This document shows, one piece after another, positions 48,401 to 57,606 of a stretch of 64,000 nucleotides of DNA (positions are counted from its first letter, which is position 1; each line of letters begins with the position of its first letter). Under the pieces are notes generated by a model. It saw only the letters and a list, made by a program, of their open reading frames with translations, searched no databases and had not been told where the DNA came from. Source of the stretch: Bathynomus jamesi (Eukaryota > Arthropoda > Malacostraca > Isopoda > Cirolanidae); NCBI GenBank assembly GCA_023014485.1, contig JAJOZX010012231.1, positions 37,337 through 101,336 of the forward strand, in the 5' to 3' direction. The translations under genes were made by a program, and so were the position numbers.

Positions 48401-49130
48401 CTGTCAAGAATACATGTGGGTTACGGGACACTTTAAAACTGACGCTATTGATGAATACAATACACAGTACGCACCTGATTATTGGACATGCAGAAATGAT
48501 CAGCCACTTCCATGACAGCAGGTGCATTAAGGATGCGGCGAGGAAGATTGACAGACACACATGCCAGTATCATCATTCTCCATGGCCTCATCTCTGGTTT
48601 CGTATGCACACTGAGGTTTGTGGCTCCTGGCAAGGATGTTTTCTTCCTTCCTGTAGCTTTCTTTTTACAGCAAAAACTTTATCGTTCCCGCTCATCGTCG
48701 CCACCCGAGGACCACGTTGATTGAGGTAGAAGTCAGTGTCTTCTTTCTTGTCCTTGTTGGACAGCAGTCAATTCTTCTTTATATCTTTGACAGCGTCAGA
48801 TGCTCCGATATCCCACAGCTTGTCCACACTGTCCAAAAACTTCTGCCATTTTCCTCCGGCGTCAGTTTCTCATTTTCTGCTCTTTTGGAGTAAGTGCCAC
48901 TCTTTCCACAATGCCTCTAGCTTCCATTCACAGTTGAGCTTTGTGATTGTTTTAATGCGGGCCATGTTCCAAAACTTTAAGATGTTGTTTACGGTTTCTT
49001 TGAATGCGTCTTTCCTGTTAGCAGTGTACTGGATAACACTGAAGTAGTATTGCAAAACCTGCCGTGTTGTTGGCAATTTGCTACCACTGATGGAGGACGA
49101 CGGTTGGCCAACTAAAAAAATTTCCGAGGC
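45487..49130 (-). pseudogene. Element B transposase-like gene
   Basis: Reading the minus strand: LPTTRQVLQYYF and FWNMARIKT (49076-48900); LPRRILNAP and DHFCMSNNQV (about 48550); HWDGKMVK (48190); an intron, acceptor TTTCAG near 48045; SGAPHCTEG..VADGTG, then in new frames CFDTTSTNTG and CHHHILEL (about 47870-47740); an exon at about 47545-47285 ending HHARWMAK; an intron holding a miniature hAT; and the last exon (45487-46186), starting VIYYTKLLMF and containing TNDVAERGVQLI, which is uninterrupted. D of HWDGK, D of CFDTT and E of ILEL are the candidate catalytic residues. At least two single-base shifts (near 47890 and 47795) break the centre. Confidence 0.65.
46217..47202. mobile_element. 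hAT-type miniature element in an intron of B
   Basis: The ends TAGAGTTGCACCGATA and TATCGGTGCAACTCTA (the latter with one gap) are inverse, followed by repeated CCGATACCGATA. The 8-bp duplication GTTTATTG is perfect (46209-46216, 47203-47210). It lies between splice acceptor TTTCAG (46187) and the upstream exon, so it lengthens the intron without entering coding sequence. Confidence 0.9.
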
Positions 49131-49364
49131 CGATCTTAGAGAAGGTAGCTCGATGTTATTTTCGCCTTTCCTTTTGATGACTCTCTATTTGTAGCTTCAA
49201 GAGTTCTTCCAGTTATGGTTGCCATCGCTTTGTCCATGACAAAGGATGAGGAACTCAGACAGAATTTCAAAATGTTATGATCTGCAAAAAAGAAATAGGT
49301 TAGGTACCTGGCACAGGCATAGTGCAGTTTCTAATTACCTATATACATTATACATTCCGCCCGG

Positions 49365-49743
49365 GTATGGTGACTCATTTTTTTGAATAGTATAGGTGAT
49401 CGTGGTTTTTCCCATTATTTGGCACTATACTAGCACATTGGTATTACCTGTATACAGGCACAACCTTTAAACCGTTAGTCGTATGACATTGGCAGGCACA
49501 CCAAACGACTTCGCTCATTAAGAGGATTCAGAAAACATCCCTACTTAATGATTTATCTTGATTCAGTAAAAAGTTAAAAAGTACGCATTTTAAAAAAAAA
49601 ATAGTAATTTCAAGGTTGATGCGAGACCCCTAAATATTGATCAATTTTTGTAAAAATGGTACCAATGTGCTAGTATAGTGCCAAATGGGAAAAACCACGA
49701 TCACCTATACTTTTAAAAAAAAATTGAAAAGTGGGCCACCCTA
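49365..49743 (-). repeat. Right inverted repeat of element B
   Basis: It is the inverse of 45015-45385. Its inner edge (GGGTATGGTGACTC) looks like a decayed second copy of the TAGGGTGG terminus, so the arm alone resembles a 380-bp miniature element. Confidence 0.75.
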
Positions 49744-49819
49744 GACTGTACAGTGACAAAAATGGACCTCACCATTGTATTTAGCATCCTCAAAAACCTA
49801 TAAAACCAGAGTCCATATA

Positions 49820-51139
49820 CGAGGTGCGATCCAAAAGTTCCTGGACTGGTAGTGTGGAGTGCTAACAGGCCATAGTATGGACTTGGGCCACTAGATAGCA
49901 CTGAAAAGCTTTTTTGTGAAGCAATGTGCTGAGTGACACATTGAGACATGCACACATTTTTTTCACAAGCGTGTTTGTGCATTAGTGTTAATGGTTTTAT
50001 ATGATTTTTGTGAGAAGAGAAATGGCAGATTTGAAGGAGCAGCGCATGTGCATCAAGTTTTGCTTCAAACTCGGCAAAACTGCATTGGAGACCCACAAAA
50101 TGCTTAAAGAAGCATTTGGTGATGATACCATGGGCAGAAGCCAGACTTTTGAGTGGTTCTCACAGTTCAAATTTGGGCAAATTTCGGTTGAGGATTCTGA
50201 ACGTTCTGGTTAGCCCTCAACCAGCAGAACCGACAAAAATATTGAAAAAGTGCCTCAGGCCATCCATGAGGACCGTTGGTGAATGATTAATGACATCTGC
50301 AGCATCGTTAGCCTATCGTTTGGTTCATACCAGTGCATTCTCATGGAGGAACTCAACATGAGGTGGATTGCTGCCAAATTCGTGCCCTGCTTGCTGACCC
50401 AGGACCAGAGGCAATGCCAGCTCTCTGTGTGCAGGGATCTCCAGGAACAGGTAAAAATGATTGAAACTTCCTTTCCAAGGTCATCACTGGTGATGAAAGC
50501 TGGGTTTATGGCTATGACCCAAAAACCAAGCAGCAGTCATCCCAGTAGAAGAGTCCAACTTCATTGTGACTGAAGAAAGTGAGGCAGGTCAAGAGCAATG
50601 TCAAGCGCATGCTGATCTGTTTCTTCAACATGGAGGGAATTGTTCATGAGGAGTTCGTTCCTGTAGGTTCGACAGTGAATCAGCACTTTTACATTGAGGT
50701 ACTGAGGTGTTTGAGGGAGGATGTGAGGCAGAAACATCCAGACAAGTGGCACGCACAGAACTGGCTGCTGCATCACAACAACGTGCCAGCCCACACCGCT
50801 CTGTGCAGCAGTTTTTGGCCAAAAACATGGCAGTGGTCCCCCATCCCCCTACTCCTCCAACCTAGCCCCCTGTGACTTCTTCCTGTTCCCCAAGATGAAG
50901 ATCCGGCTGAAGGGGCGATGATTTGATGACATTGAGGAGATTCAGGTGGAATTGCACGAGGTGCTGAGCAACATCCCCAAAATGGAGTTCCAGAGGTGCT
51001 TCCAGCAGTGGGAAAATCACTGGGCCCGCTGTATCAACTCCCAAGGGGACTACTTTGAAGGGGACAGTAGTAATTAGAACATAAGGTAAGCCCACATTTT
51101 TTTGTCAGTACAGTCCAGGAACTTTTGGATTGCACCTCG
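49820..51139 (+). mobile_element. Mariner element
   Basis: The termini CGAGGTGCGATCCAAAAG and the inverse CTTTTGGATTGCACCTCG (one mismatch) are flanked by TA (49818-49819, 51140-51141). The length of 1.32 kb is normal for mariner. It is inserted in the coding region of the Tigger-like transposase. Confidence 0.9.
50022..51077 (+). pseudogene. Mariner transposase, decayed
   Basis: The N-terminus (ATG 50022) has the HTH region (RMCIKFCFKLGKT, ETHKML, FEWFSQFKFG). Then come, in changing frames, GDESW (first catalytic D), HHNNVPAHTA (the second catalytic D is N here), and LAPCDFFLFPKMK (third D), ending WARCINSQGDYFEGD. Stops near 50211 and 50571 and several shifts prevent a complete product. 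Spacing fits the DD34D class. Confidence 0.85.
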
Positions 51140-51141
51140 TA

Positions 51142-51628
51142 TGCCAGTACTGGTTGCCATTCAGAAAGGAATTAACCAAAAATCTTTCCTTGAAATTTTC
51201 AAACCAGCCTTTGCTTGCACTAAACTCAGCACTAGCAGCGTCACATGGGACGAAATGGCTGGAGATCTGCTTGGCCTTCTCACAGATAATTGCATTGCTT
51301 AATGGTGCTGCATGTTTTCGATTTATATCCTCAATCCAAATGTTCAAAGCCTTTTCCATTTTTACTAGCATAGGATCTCCAACAATTTGTGCAATTTTAG
51401 CACTTATGGGGGCAGGTGATTTAACTGAATCCCTTATTTTCTGTTCATTTTTCCTGATTGTTCACACTGTTTTATGTATTCACCCCAAACAACCTACTGA
51501 TTGCTGCTGCTGACATGCCTGACTGGAATTTATCTAACAACTCCAATTTTGTACTAAAGTCATTACTTTTCTTGATCTTTTTGCCTCACCCTCTGCAGGA
51601 GAATTGGCTGGGCATTTTGGAGCCATAT
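51142..51628 (-). pseudogene. Tigger transposase N-terminal part
   Basis: It starts MAPKCPANS at 51628, followed by KLELLDKFQSGMSAAAISRLFG (psq-type HTH, split here in description by frame changes), then VKMEKALNIWIED, KAKQISS and ASKGWFENFKERF (CENP-B-type HTH) at 51105-51371. Shifts lie near 51480-51380. The mariner insertion cuts the frame after KERF.. and the catalytic part is not found beyond it. Confidence 0.65.
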
Positions 51629-51878
51629 TAATCAAAGAAGTAGTGTTTTTAACGAAAAATAAAGTTATAATCCTGGAGATATAACAAACTGGGCAACCAG
51701 CCATGGTGCATCACTAGCAACTGCATAGTGGCTAACTCACTGGGTGCACTGCACAGTATGTAATGGAACTGGTATGCAATATTTATCTGTTCAAATTTAG
51801 CATTTTAGGTATGGCGCGGCTTACCCACATATATGCAAAACTGCGTTTAACAAAACTGCATAAAATAAGGAATTACTG

Positions 51879-52620
51879 TACATATAAAACTTTGATATAC
51901 TATACCTAACCAATCATCAAGGGGGTACAGTTGACTGAACTGGGCATTCAGTTGACCTAACCAAACATTCAATTATAGGTTTGCCCACCATGTTTAATTT
52001 ACAATTATTAAAAAAAAATAGTGCATTAAAAGCAATAACCATTCATCAAATAACAATTTATTTTTTAAACTAATTTATGACCTGATTCTGAATAATTGCC
52101 AATGTATTTTATAAAGGAGAACACCCTGTAGAAATATACTTTTGTCATTGTTTTTGTTGAGAAACATCCTATTTGTTATGACTGCACAGTCAGTGTGTGT
52201 ATAAGACCTTACCATATATATACTATCAGGAAAAAATGTCACCCAGAAACAAATTTTCTTAAAAACAAACAAAATTAGTAATTAGGTAATGATATGATTT
52301 TGGTTTTGAAATTTTATTACTATCACCAGAAAAGAACAAAATATACAAATAAAAATAGAATTTTAATACCAATTAGTAATTTTTGGTGCCTTTTAGAAAT
52401 TGTTTCATTTTGATATTGTACATTTATTTAAAATATATAATGTAACCATTTACTTGAAAATCTTCTTGAGATGCGAGGTTTCTATTCTTTCTAGATAACA
52501 CCAGTACACATTTGAAAACTTGTCGATCGATTTTTACAAACTAGTTGGTGATTCTATATAATTTGAGTGCACTGATCTCAAAAATATAGTTAGTTTTTCC
52601 CTATCACGTATGGTTTTCTT
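51879..52620. other. Unassigned AT-rich stretch
   Basis: Next to the Tigger end lies a CCTAACCAATCATCAAGG-type stretch (51906-51970) of the kind also seen at 39.06 and 40.6 kb. The rest is AT-rich without recognised features. Confidence 0.4.
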
Positions 52621-52624
52621 ACTA

Positions 52625-52856
52625 CAGGGTGTGTCATAAACCCCATTTATCCCCAAATGTGAACCATCTTATCGAGACCAACATTGGATTGCACATGCTA
52701 AACCATAAATTTTGTTATAGACTACAGTAATGCTTACATAATAATGTAGGGTAAATATATATAACAACCAGTCCCGTTCCCAGCAAAATACTCTCTCCCC
52801 TCCCATCAATGGGTGGTTAACATTTGGGGACAGATGAGGTATTACAACACCCCTTG
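52625..52856. mobile_element. MITE, 232 bp, TA-flanked
   Basis: CAGGGTGTGTCATAAACCCC and the inverse of CATTTGGGGACAGATGAGG..CACCCCTTG are diverged inverse ends, both with CCCCAAATGT and flanked by TA. No coding. Confidence 0.5.
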
Positions 52857-53015
52857 TAACATAAAATCTTTAGGTGATAGAGTAAAACCTAATTAAAGCA
52901 GAATTAAATAGCTCCTAGCTCTTGGACAAGCATATTGCTTGTTTATGAAAGAATAAAAAAATAACTGAAAGAAACAAAATATATTTACCTTCTTTACTTG
53001 CAAACATTTCAGGAC

Positions 53016-53663
53016 TTATTCCAAAGACTTAAGACCAAGCAAAGTATGTGTTGGATTCCAATAAATTGTTCTCCTGCAATCTAGACCCCAAAATTCTGCA
53101 GAGTCCTTAGGCAGATTCAAATCCCTGACTAAGTCATTTAGTTCGGCTTGGGTTAATGGTTTAGGATCTCGGTCAGCTGTTGGCTGTTCATAAACATCAT
53201 CATTGTCTGGATTTGGAGCTGAATCAGATTCTGAATTGTATTGATCCAGACTCTCGGGTGGGTGGGGAATAGGAACTTCTGGACCATGGGGTACTGGCCT
53301 TATTGCAAATGGAAGACTTGGGTATTGAAGGCTCTCTTTATTCTTTGCATTATAGCCTTTAACATTGCAAGAACAGAAGTAGCAGTTGTTGGTATGGTTT
53401 CTAGGCTCGTGCCATACCATAGGGATCCCAAATGGCAAACTTTTCTTTTTACCTTTGCTCCAATTCCTTAGTGCCGCAACACACATAAGACAAACCTTGT
53501 GTGGAGCCCAACTTTTGTCTTGATCTCCTAATTTAATTCCAAAATAAGCTTGATAAGCTCTCTTAATGAAGGTCGTTACATTTGTCCTTTGTTTTACAAC
53601 AACATACCAACCACAAATATAACAAAATATGTCTGGACTATGGGTACATCCTCTAGAAGCCAT
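53016..53663 (-). pseudogene. Uncharacterised transposon-associated protein, N-terminal part
   Basis: The 215-residue frame from ATG 53663 has four cysteine clusters (FCYICGW, KVCLMC, CYFCSC) between which are AYFGIKLGDQDKSWAPH and PFGIPMVWHEP, then a proline-rich region (PHGPEVPIPHPPE) and an acidic linker, then LNDLVRDLNLPKD. I recognise this as a protein widespread as uncharacterised, repeat-associated open frames in arthropods and cnidarians; its function is not known to me. The last ~30 residues appear to be out of frame: another frame continues with a sequence fitting the family (SRLQENNLL..) at about 53095-53040, followed by a stop. It is therefore a truncated, shifted copy. Confidence 0.6.
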
Positions 53664-54505
53664 TATTAAAATTTTAAAGACGTAATATTAGAATTATCTA
53701 TCTGAAAAATATGAAAAAACTAAATTAATTAAAGATAAAAAAGGTAAAAAATTACCAAACCCCCCAAATTTGTTTTGCTAATAACTTTAAAACTGTGGGT
53801 GATAGAAAAAAACTGGTAGCATTTTTGAATTCAGCGCAGTGAACTGCTTCAGAATCACAACTCAAAATAAAGAAATCATTTTCATGCAGAGTGGTGTAAT
53901 CATAGAGGTACTTCCCCGCCCCCTGCCCCACCATACACTTCCTCGCACAGTCTGAGATTTTACCTGTTCAGGAGATGTTAGGTTTTGTCTCTGACCACTT
54001 CCTCGTGCAGTTATTTTCATGAAGGTTGTATACTATAGCCAAACTGTATTTGTTTTTCTCTTTATGGTAATTATTCATTTTAACACCCAGTCTGTTTTTA
54101 TGATGAGAACAAACTTTTCAGGTCAATTTTGAGGTATTTTGCACGAATCTGCCATTTGTTTCCTATGTCCTTTTTGTCCATTTGTCAGAGTTATCCTACT
54201 GTATTGATTGGAATAATGCTTCAGTTTTGTTTCACTCTAGCAACATTGTTAATAGAAATATTCTTGAGTTTGCTATTAATTATCCAACTTTCAAATAATT
54301 TTAACATGAGCCCAGGGTCTTTTTCCACTTGATCCTATTGTTTTGAATTCATTCAGAATGGATTTAGACAAGAAGGGCAAAGTGCTAAAATTGGTAGTTT
54401 CCCTTATAAATTTGTATGCTCCTCCCATAATTTTTATTTCTATATTTATTATATATATATATATATTTTTTTTGTGACCTATATATAGTCTCACTCTTTT
54501 TTTAC
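53664..54505. other. Unassigned
   Basis: No gene or repeat boundary was recognised. TA runs begin near 54450. Confidence 0.35.
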
Positions 54506-54509
54506 TTTA

Positions 54510-54556
54510 GTGTTCCTGAGGATGTCATTAGACGAAAGCACTTGAGCACCATTCTG
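54510..54556 (+). ncRNA. Hammerhead-ribozyme-like motif, Penelope-type
   Basis: CCTGAGGA TGTC ATTA GACGAAAGCAC matches the hammerhead core CUGANGA, a stem (GUC/GAC) with a 4-nt loop, and GAAA, followed by CACTTGAGC. This motif in AT-rich context before a TA microsatellite resembles the terminal repeats of Penelope-like elements. Stem III would be very short; activity is not implied. Confidence 0.4.
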
Positions 54557-54585
54557 TGTTTCCTTTCCTTCGTGGTTCTTTTCGT

Positions 54586-54587
<2 letters not shown>

Positions 54588-54623
<36 letters not shown>
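54588..54623. repeat. (TA)n microsatellite
   Basis: It is a run of TA following the Penelope-type remnant. Confidence 0.95.
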
Positions 54624-54627
<4 letters not shown>

Positions 54628-54631
54628 CATA

Positions 54632-54915
54632 GTGTAATAGTAATAGACTATTATTGGATTTTTCAAGTAATAGTAATAGATCATAATGTTTTGGCTGTAA
54701 TAGTAATAGAAGGCAAAGTAATAAATAATGGTCTATTACTTTTCTATTACGGTGGCAATGGACATATTGTGTGAACAAAGAACTGAAAAATGAGCTAAAT
54801 CTACTCTAAACTATAATAAACATGTATGTGAACCAGACATGGGGTCAATTACTGGGTTTCTATTACTATTACTTTAATTTTCATCTATCACTATTACTAT
54901 TACTTTTGTATGTTG
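54632..54915. repeat. Possible MITE with TAATAGTAATAG ends
   Basis: GTAATAGTAATAG motifs occur four times at 54632-54715 and in inverse (CTATTACTATTAC) at 54865-54910, like subterminal repeats of a small transposon. The outer ends were not defined. Confidence 0.35.
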
Positions 54916-55043
54916 GGTACTTCACTCATTTGAAAAGGATCTTTGTCTCTTTAAATGCAATTGGAAGCAGTGTGTTAGCAAACAAACACTTCATTTCAGA
55001 CTCCACAGGTGCAAACATATACAAGAGGTCCATAGAAGATTAA

Positions 55044-55131
55044 CCCTTTACTGGCCAAATATTTTGTAGGGTTAAGTTATGAATGCGTGTATTTGAAAGG
55101 TTACAAATTTGTCCTTTTGGGCAGTAAAGGG
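55044..55131. mobile_element. piggyBac-like MITE, 88 bp
   Basis: It starts CCCTTTACTGGCC and ends GGGCAGTAAAGGG (inverse), flanked exactly by TTAA (55040-55043, 55132-55135), the piggyBac target. It is inserted next to a LINE endonuclease fragment. Confidence 0.85.
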
Positions 55132-55135
55132 TTAA

Positions 55136-55429
55136 GAGATAGTTGTCTGGAGCACTGACTAAGTAGGCCAGTGAATCACTGTGTATAATGAACATACAAA
55201 TACAATGATCCAACCATGAGGTGGTGTGCCAACTATCACTAACATAAGTAAAGCTATCACCAGGAAGACTACACATGGGTGAAAGGGTCAAGTTATTATC
55301 TTCACAGAAGGCTTTTAAGTGGTTGCTAAACAAAGACTTATCATTAAGCACATTAGCATTAAAGTCACCAATAATAGCTACTACACATGTTGTATCCAAC
55401 TCATCAATAATACTGCTGACCTGCCCCAA
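55136..55429 (-). pseudogene. LINE endonuclease fragment, C-terminal part
   Basis: The minus strand encodes AIIGDFNANVL, NHLKAFCEDN, DSFTYVSDSWH and SWLDHCI, the conserved second half of an AP-type endonuclease (catalytic GDFN and SxLDH). A ~65-bp copy of the downstream sequence recurs at about 25430-25495 and ~35 bp at 63210. Confidence 0.7.
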
Positions 55430-55430
55430 T

Positions 55431-56060
55431 TTAATGAGGTAATCTTCTTACCTGGTTGGGTTCCCATGGCCATAACCTGAGGACCCCAGAACTGCCAACA
55501 CGCCAGATCAATATAGTAGTAGTTTGCATAGTAAGGAAAAAACAATGTTTATGAGTGGAAAGTGTGTTGTAAGCCAAAAGAGGACAGTCATTCATGGAAC
55601 TCATAAAGTTGGTGACCATATGGGCATGCAAAGAGTATTTAAATACAGGTAAGGTATTTGAGCATACCATAGCAGGGGGTAGGGAATTCCAAATAGGTAT
55701 AACTCTCACTGAGAAAAATCTTGTGCAGAACTCGTGAAAAGTCTGAGGATGAAATATCTTCCAGCACTGAATCAAGTTAGCTCTAAGAAGTCTACCCTGA
55801 ATAGAAAAGAGCTGAAGTCTACTAAGTCTTTGAGAGTAGGAAAGATTTTCAAATCCAGCAATCTTTTTTTGTCCATCTGCGCTGCACTCCCCCAAGCACA
55901 CTCAAGTCTCCCAAATAACCAAAATTCTACACTACCGAAGAGAACTCCAAAATAGGTCTCATGTGACTAATAAAAAGTTGCTTCATAAATTCAGGATCTC
56001 TACAAATTGTAGTGCTTAGTAGATTCAACGCCAACCCACCAGCCTTGTAAGCTACTGAGT
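55431..56060 (-). pseudogene. LINE reverse transcriptase C-terminal fragment
   Basis: The minus strand encodes FMKQLFISHMRPILEF, VQRRWTK, FENLSYSQRLSRLQLFS, LRANLIQCWKIF and VIPIWNSLPP, the thumb/C-terminal part of a CR1/L2-like reverse transcriptase. The frame shifts near 55880. On this strand the endonuclease fragment lies after it, which is the reverse of the normal order, so the two belong to different copies or to a rearranged one. Confidence 0.65.
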
Positions 56061-56084
56061 GAATATGAAGATGAAATGCCTGCA

Positions 56085-56560
56085 GCTACTTGGCTGTAAG
56101 ATCAGGTCAACAGCTCAAAATGAAAATGTTTGCAGTCTTCATTGGTACAGCCATCATATGATCTGTTTTGGCAGCCCCTATGATACCCTGCCATTATCTG
56201 CCAGCCTTTGCCACAGGGTACCCCCCAAGGGGTCTTGGTGAATTGGGATGCTGGGAATGCAGTCGGGGGTCATGATGAGGAGGCATCTTGGACAATGGTG
56301 GTAAGGAGGGGCCAGAAGCGAGTGACCCCTCCGAGAACTGCAACCACTGCAGTAGCTAATGGTGGTGGTCTCTCAAGGGGGTCTGGTCCCACTCATGCAC
56401 CAGCTAGAGGGAGTCAGCCTGGGGCAAAGGCTGGCAGAGGATGGTGGGGTATCATAGGGGCTGCCAAAACAGATCGTATGATGGCTGTACCAACAAAGAC
56501 TGCAAACATTTTCGTCTTGAGATGTCAATGTGATCTTATGGCTGAGAGCTGCAGGCATTT
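56085..56560. repeat. Inverted duplication inside a LINE 5' part
   Basis: 56105-56215 (TTTGCAGTCTTCATTGGTAC to TGCCACAGGG) recurs inverted at 56415-56515 with good identity. The inner part between the arms keeps one orientation. Confidence 0.7.
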
Positions 56561-57240
56561 GTGGAAGATAAAGTGAACCTTCAGGTTACATGTAAGAAAA
56601 TTGACTTCAGATAGACTATGTACAGTTCCTTTCAAGTTAAGCAGTCTGTGATGATCCAGGGGTATTTATGGATCCAGCAGTATGGCTGGAACTTGTATAT
56701 GTATGGTGGCTCTATGAGAAGAAGGGAAGAAAAACACCTGCAGCCCCTCTTGCAATTGTTGGAGAGGGTAATTATGGAGACATCATGCATCGTACTGTGG
56801 AGGAAAATCCAGCTGGGTCTAATGCTGTAACTGCTGTGCCTGGTATAAGTGGAATTCAACATGTAGAGATGGCTGGCAGAACCCCTGCATCTTCAAATTG
56901 CAACATTCAAGGTAATCTCTTATAACTGTCGAGGCCTAAGCTGAGGCAATAACAGCAAACACAGGTGGATCATAATTGATAAGCTGTTAGAGGATGCTGA
57001 TATTCTCTGTCCGCAGGAAACATGGCTACGGAAACAGGACTTAAAGGACCTAAATAGCTTGTCCAGTAACTTCCATGGGATAGGGGAGGCCACCAGAGAT
57101 AAACAGGATGGTTTCCTTGCAGGCCACCCACCTGGTGGGGTATCTATTCTATGGAGGTTTGGGTATGAGAAATATATCAGTGAATTAAAACTTGGATTGA
57201 ATTGGCTAACTGGAATAGAAATTTGTGTAGACAATAAAAA
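56205..57240 (+). pseudogene. LINE ORF1 part and endonuclease N-terminal part
   Basis: 56230-56576 encodes a G/R-rich ORF1-like segment with ASWTMVVRRGQKR and PTKTANIFV. After stops, 56890-57240 encodes ISYNCRGLS, WIIIDKLLEDADILC, QETWLRKQDL, FHGIGEATRD, HPPGGVSILWR and WLTGIEICVDNKK, the N-terminal half of an AP-type endonuclease (catalytic N of YNCRGL and E of QETW present). The frame ends where transposase-like DNA (C1) starts. Confidence 0.65.
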
Positions 57241-57318
57241 AATTTGGAATTCTGTGTATCACAGTTTCAACTGATTCATTCCCTCTGACCAAAAGTACCT
57301 TGTTAACTGTGATGTTGT

Positions 57319-57592
57319 CCCCGCAAGGGGGTTCTAAGCTCGTGCTCTTGAGTGCTCTTTGTGCTCGTTTGTACGTGCTTGTTCCTGGAGGTTTCACGTG
57401 CGCCCTCCCGGCCCTAGCACCCAAGGATGATGGGGCTCGACCCTGCAGTCCTTGGTCTTTTTCCACTTCGACTGTCCCCTCCACCCTTTCTTTTTCCTCT
57501 GTCTTTCCTCTCACTTTTTCTTTGTTTTTCTGCTGAGATATGCCCTTTAAATAGAGGCGAATCGGTTCTTCCTGAACTAAAAAAAAAAAAAA
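57319..57592 (+). mobile_element. SINE or truncated LINE with 14-bp duplication
   Basis: A 274-bp unit starting CCCCGCAAGGGGGTTC and ending in a pure A tail is flanked by perfect copies of AACTGTGATGTTGT (57305-57318, 57593-57606). The tail and long duplication show target-primed retrotransposition. The first bases form a small stem. No A/B box could be assigned, so a 5'-truncated LINE tail is equally possible. The target is the C1 transposase gene. Confidence 0.75.
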
Positions 57593-57606
57593 AACTGTGA
57601 TGTTGT

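Larger units (their letters stand above)
45015..49743 (-). mobile_element. DNA transposon B (TAGGGTGG termini)
   Basis: The ends TAGGGTGGCCCAC (45015) and the inverse ending CCACCCTA (49743) begin inverted repeats of about 370 bp (45015-45385, about 49365-49743). The 7-mer TGTACAG directly precedes the left end (45008-45014) and recurs three bases after the right end (49747-49753). Each arm is itself palindromic. One minus-strand, multi-exon gene fills the interior. The target is the inside of a Tigger-like element. Confidence 0.8.
42065..51878 (-). mobile_element. Probable Tigger element, split by four insertions
   Basis: CAGTAATTCCTTGTTTTATG at 42065 and its inverse, with one mismatch in 20, ending at 51878 are typical Tigger-like termini; TA follows the right end, but the left flank is CA. 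The minus strand near the right end carries the start of a Tigger transposase (51142-51628). Subtracting the fold-back element (42395-43057), element B (45015-49743) and the mariner (49820-51139) leaves about 3.1 kb, the expected size. The C-terminal transposase part is not recognisable, so the pairing of the two ends is inferred. Confidence 0.5.
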
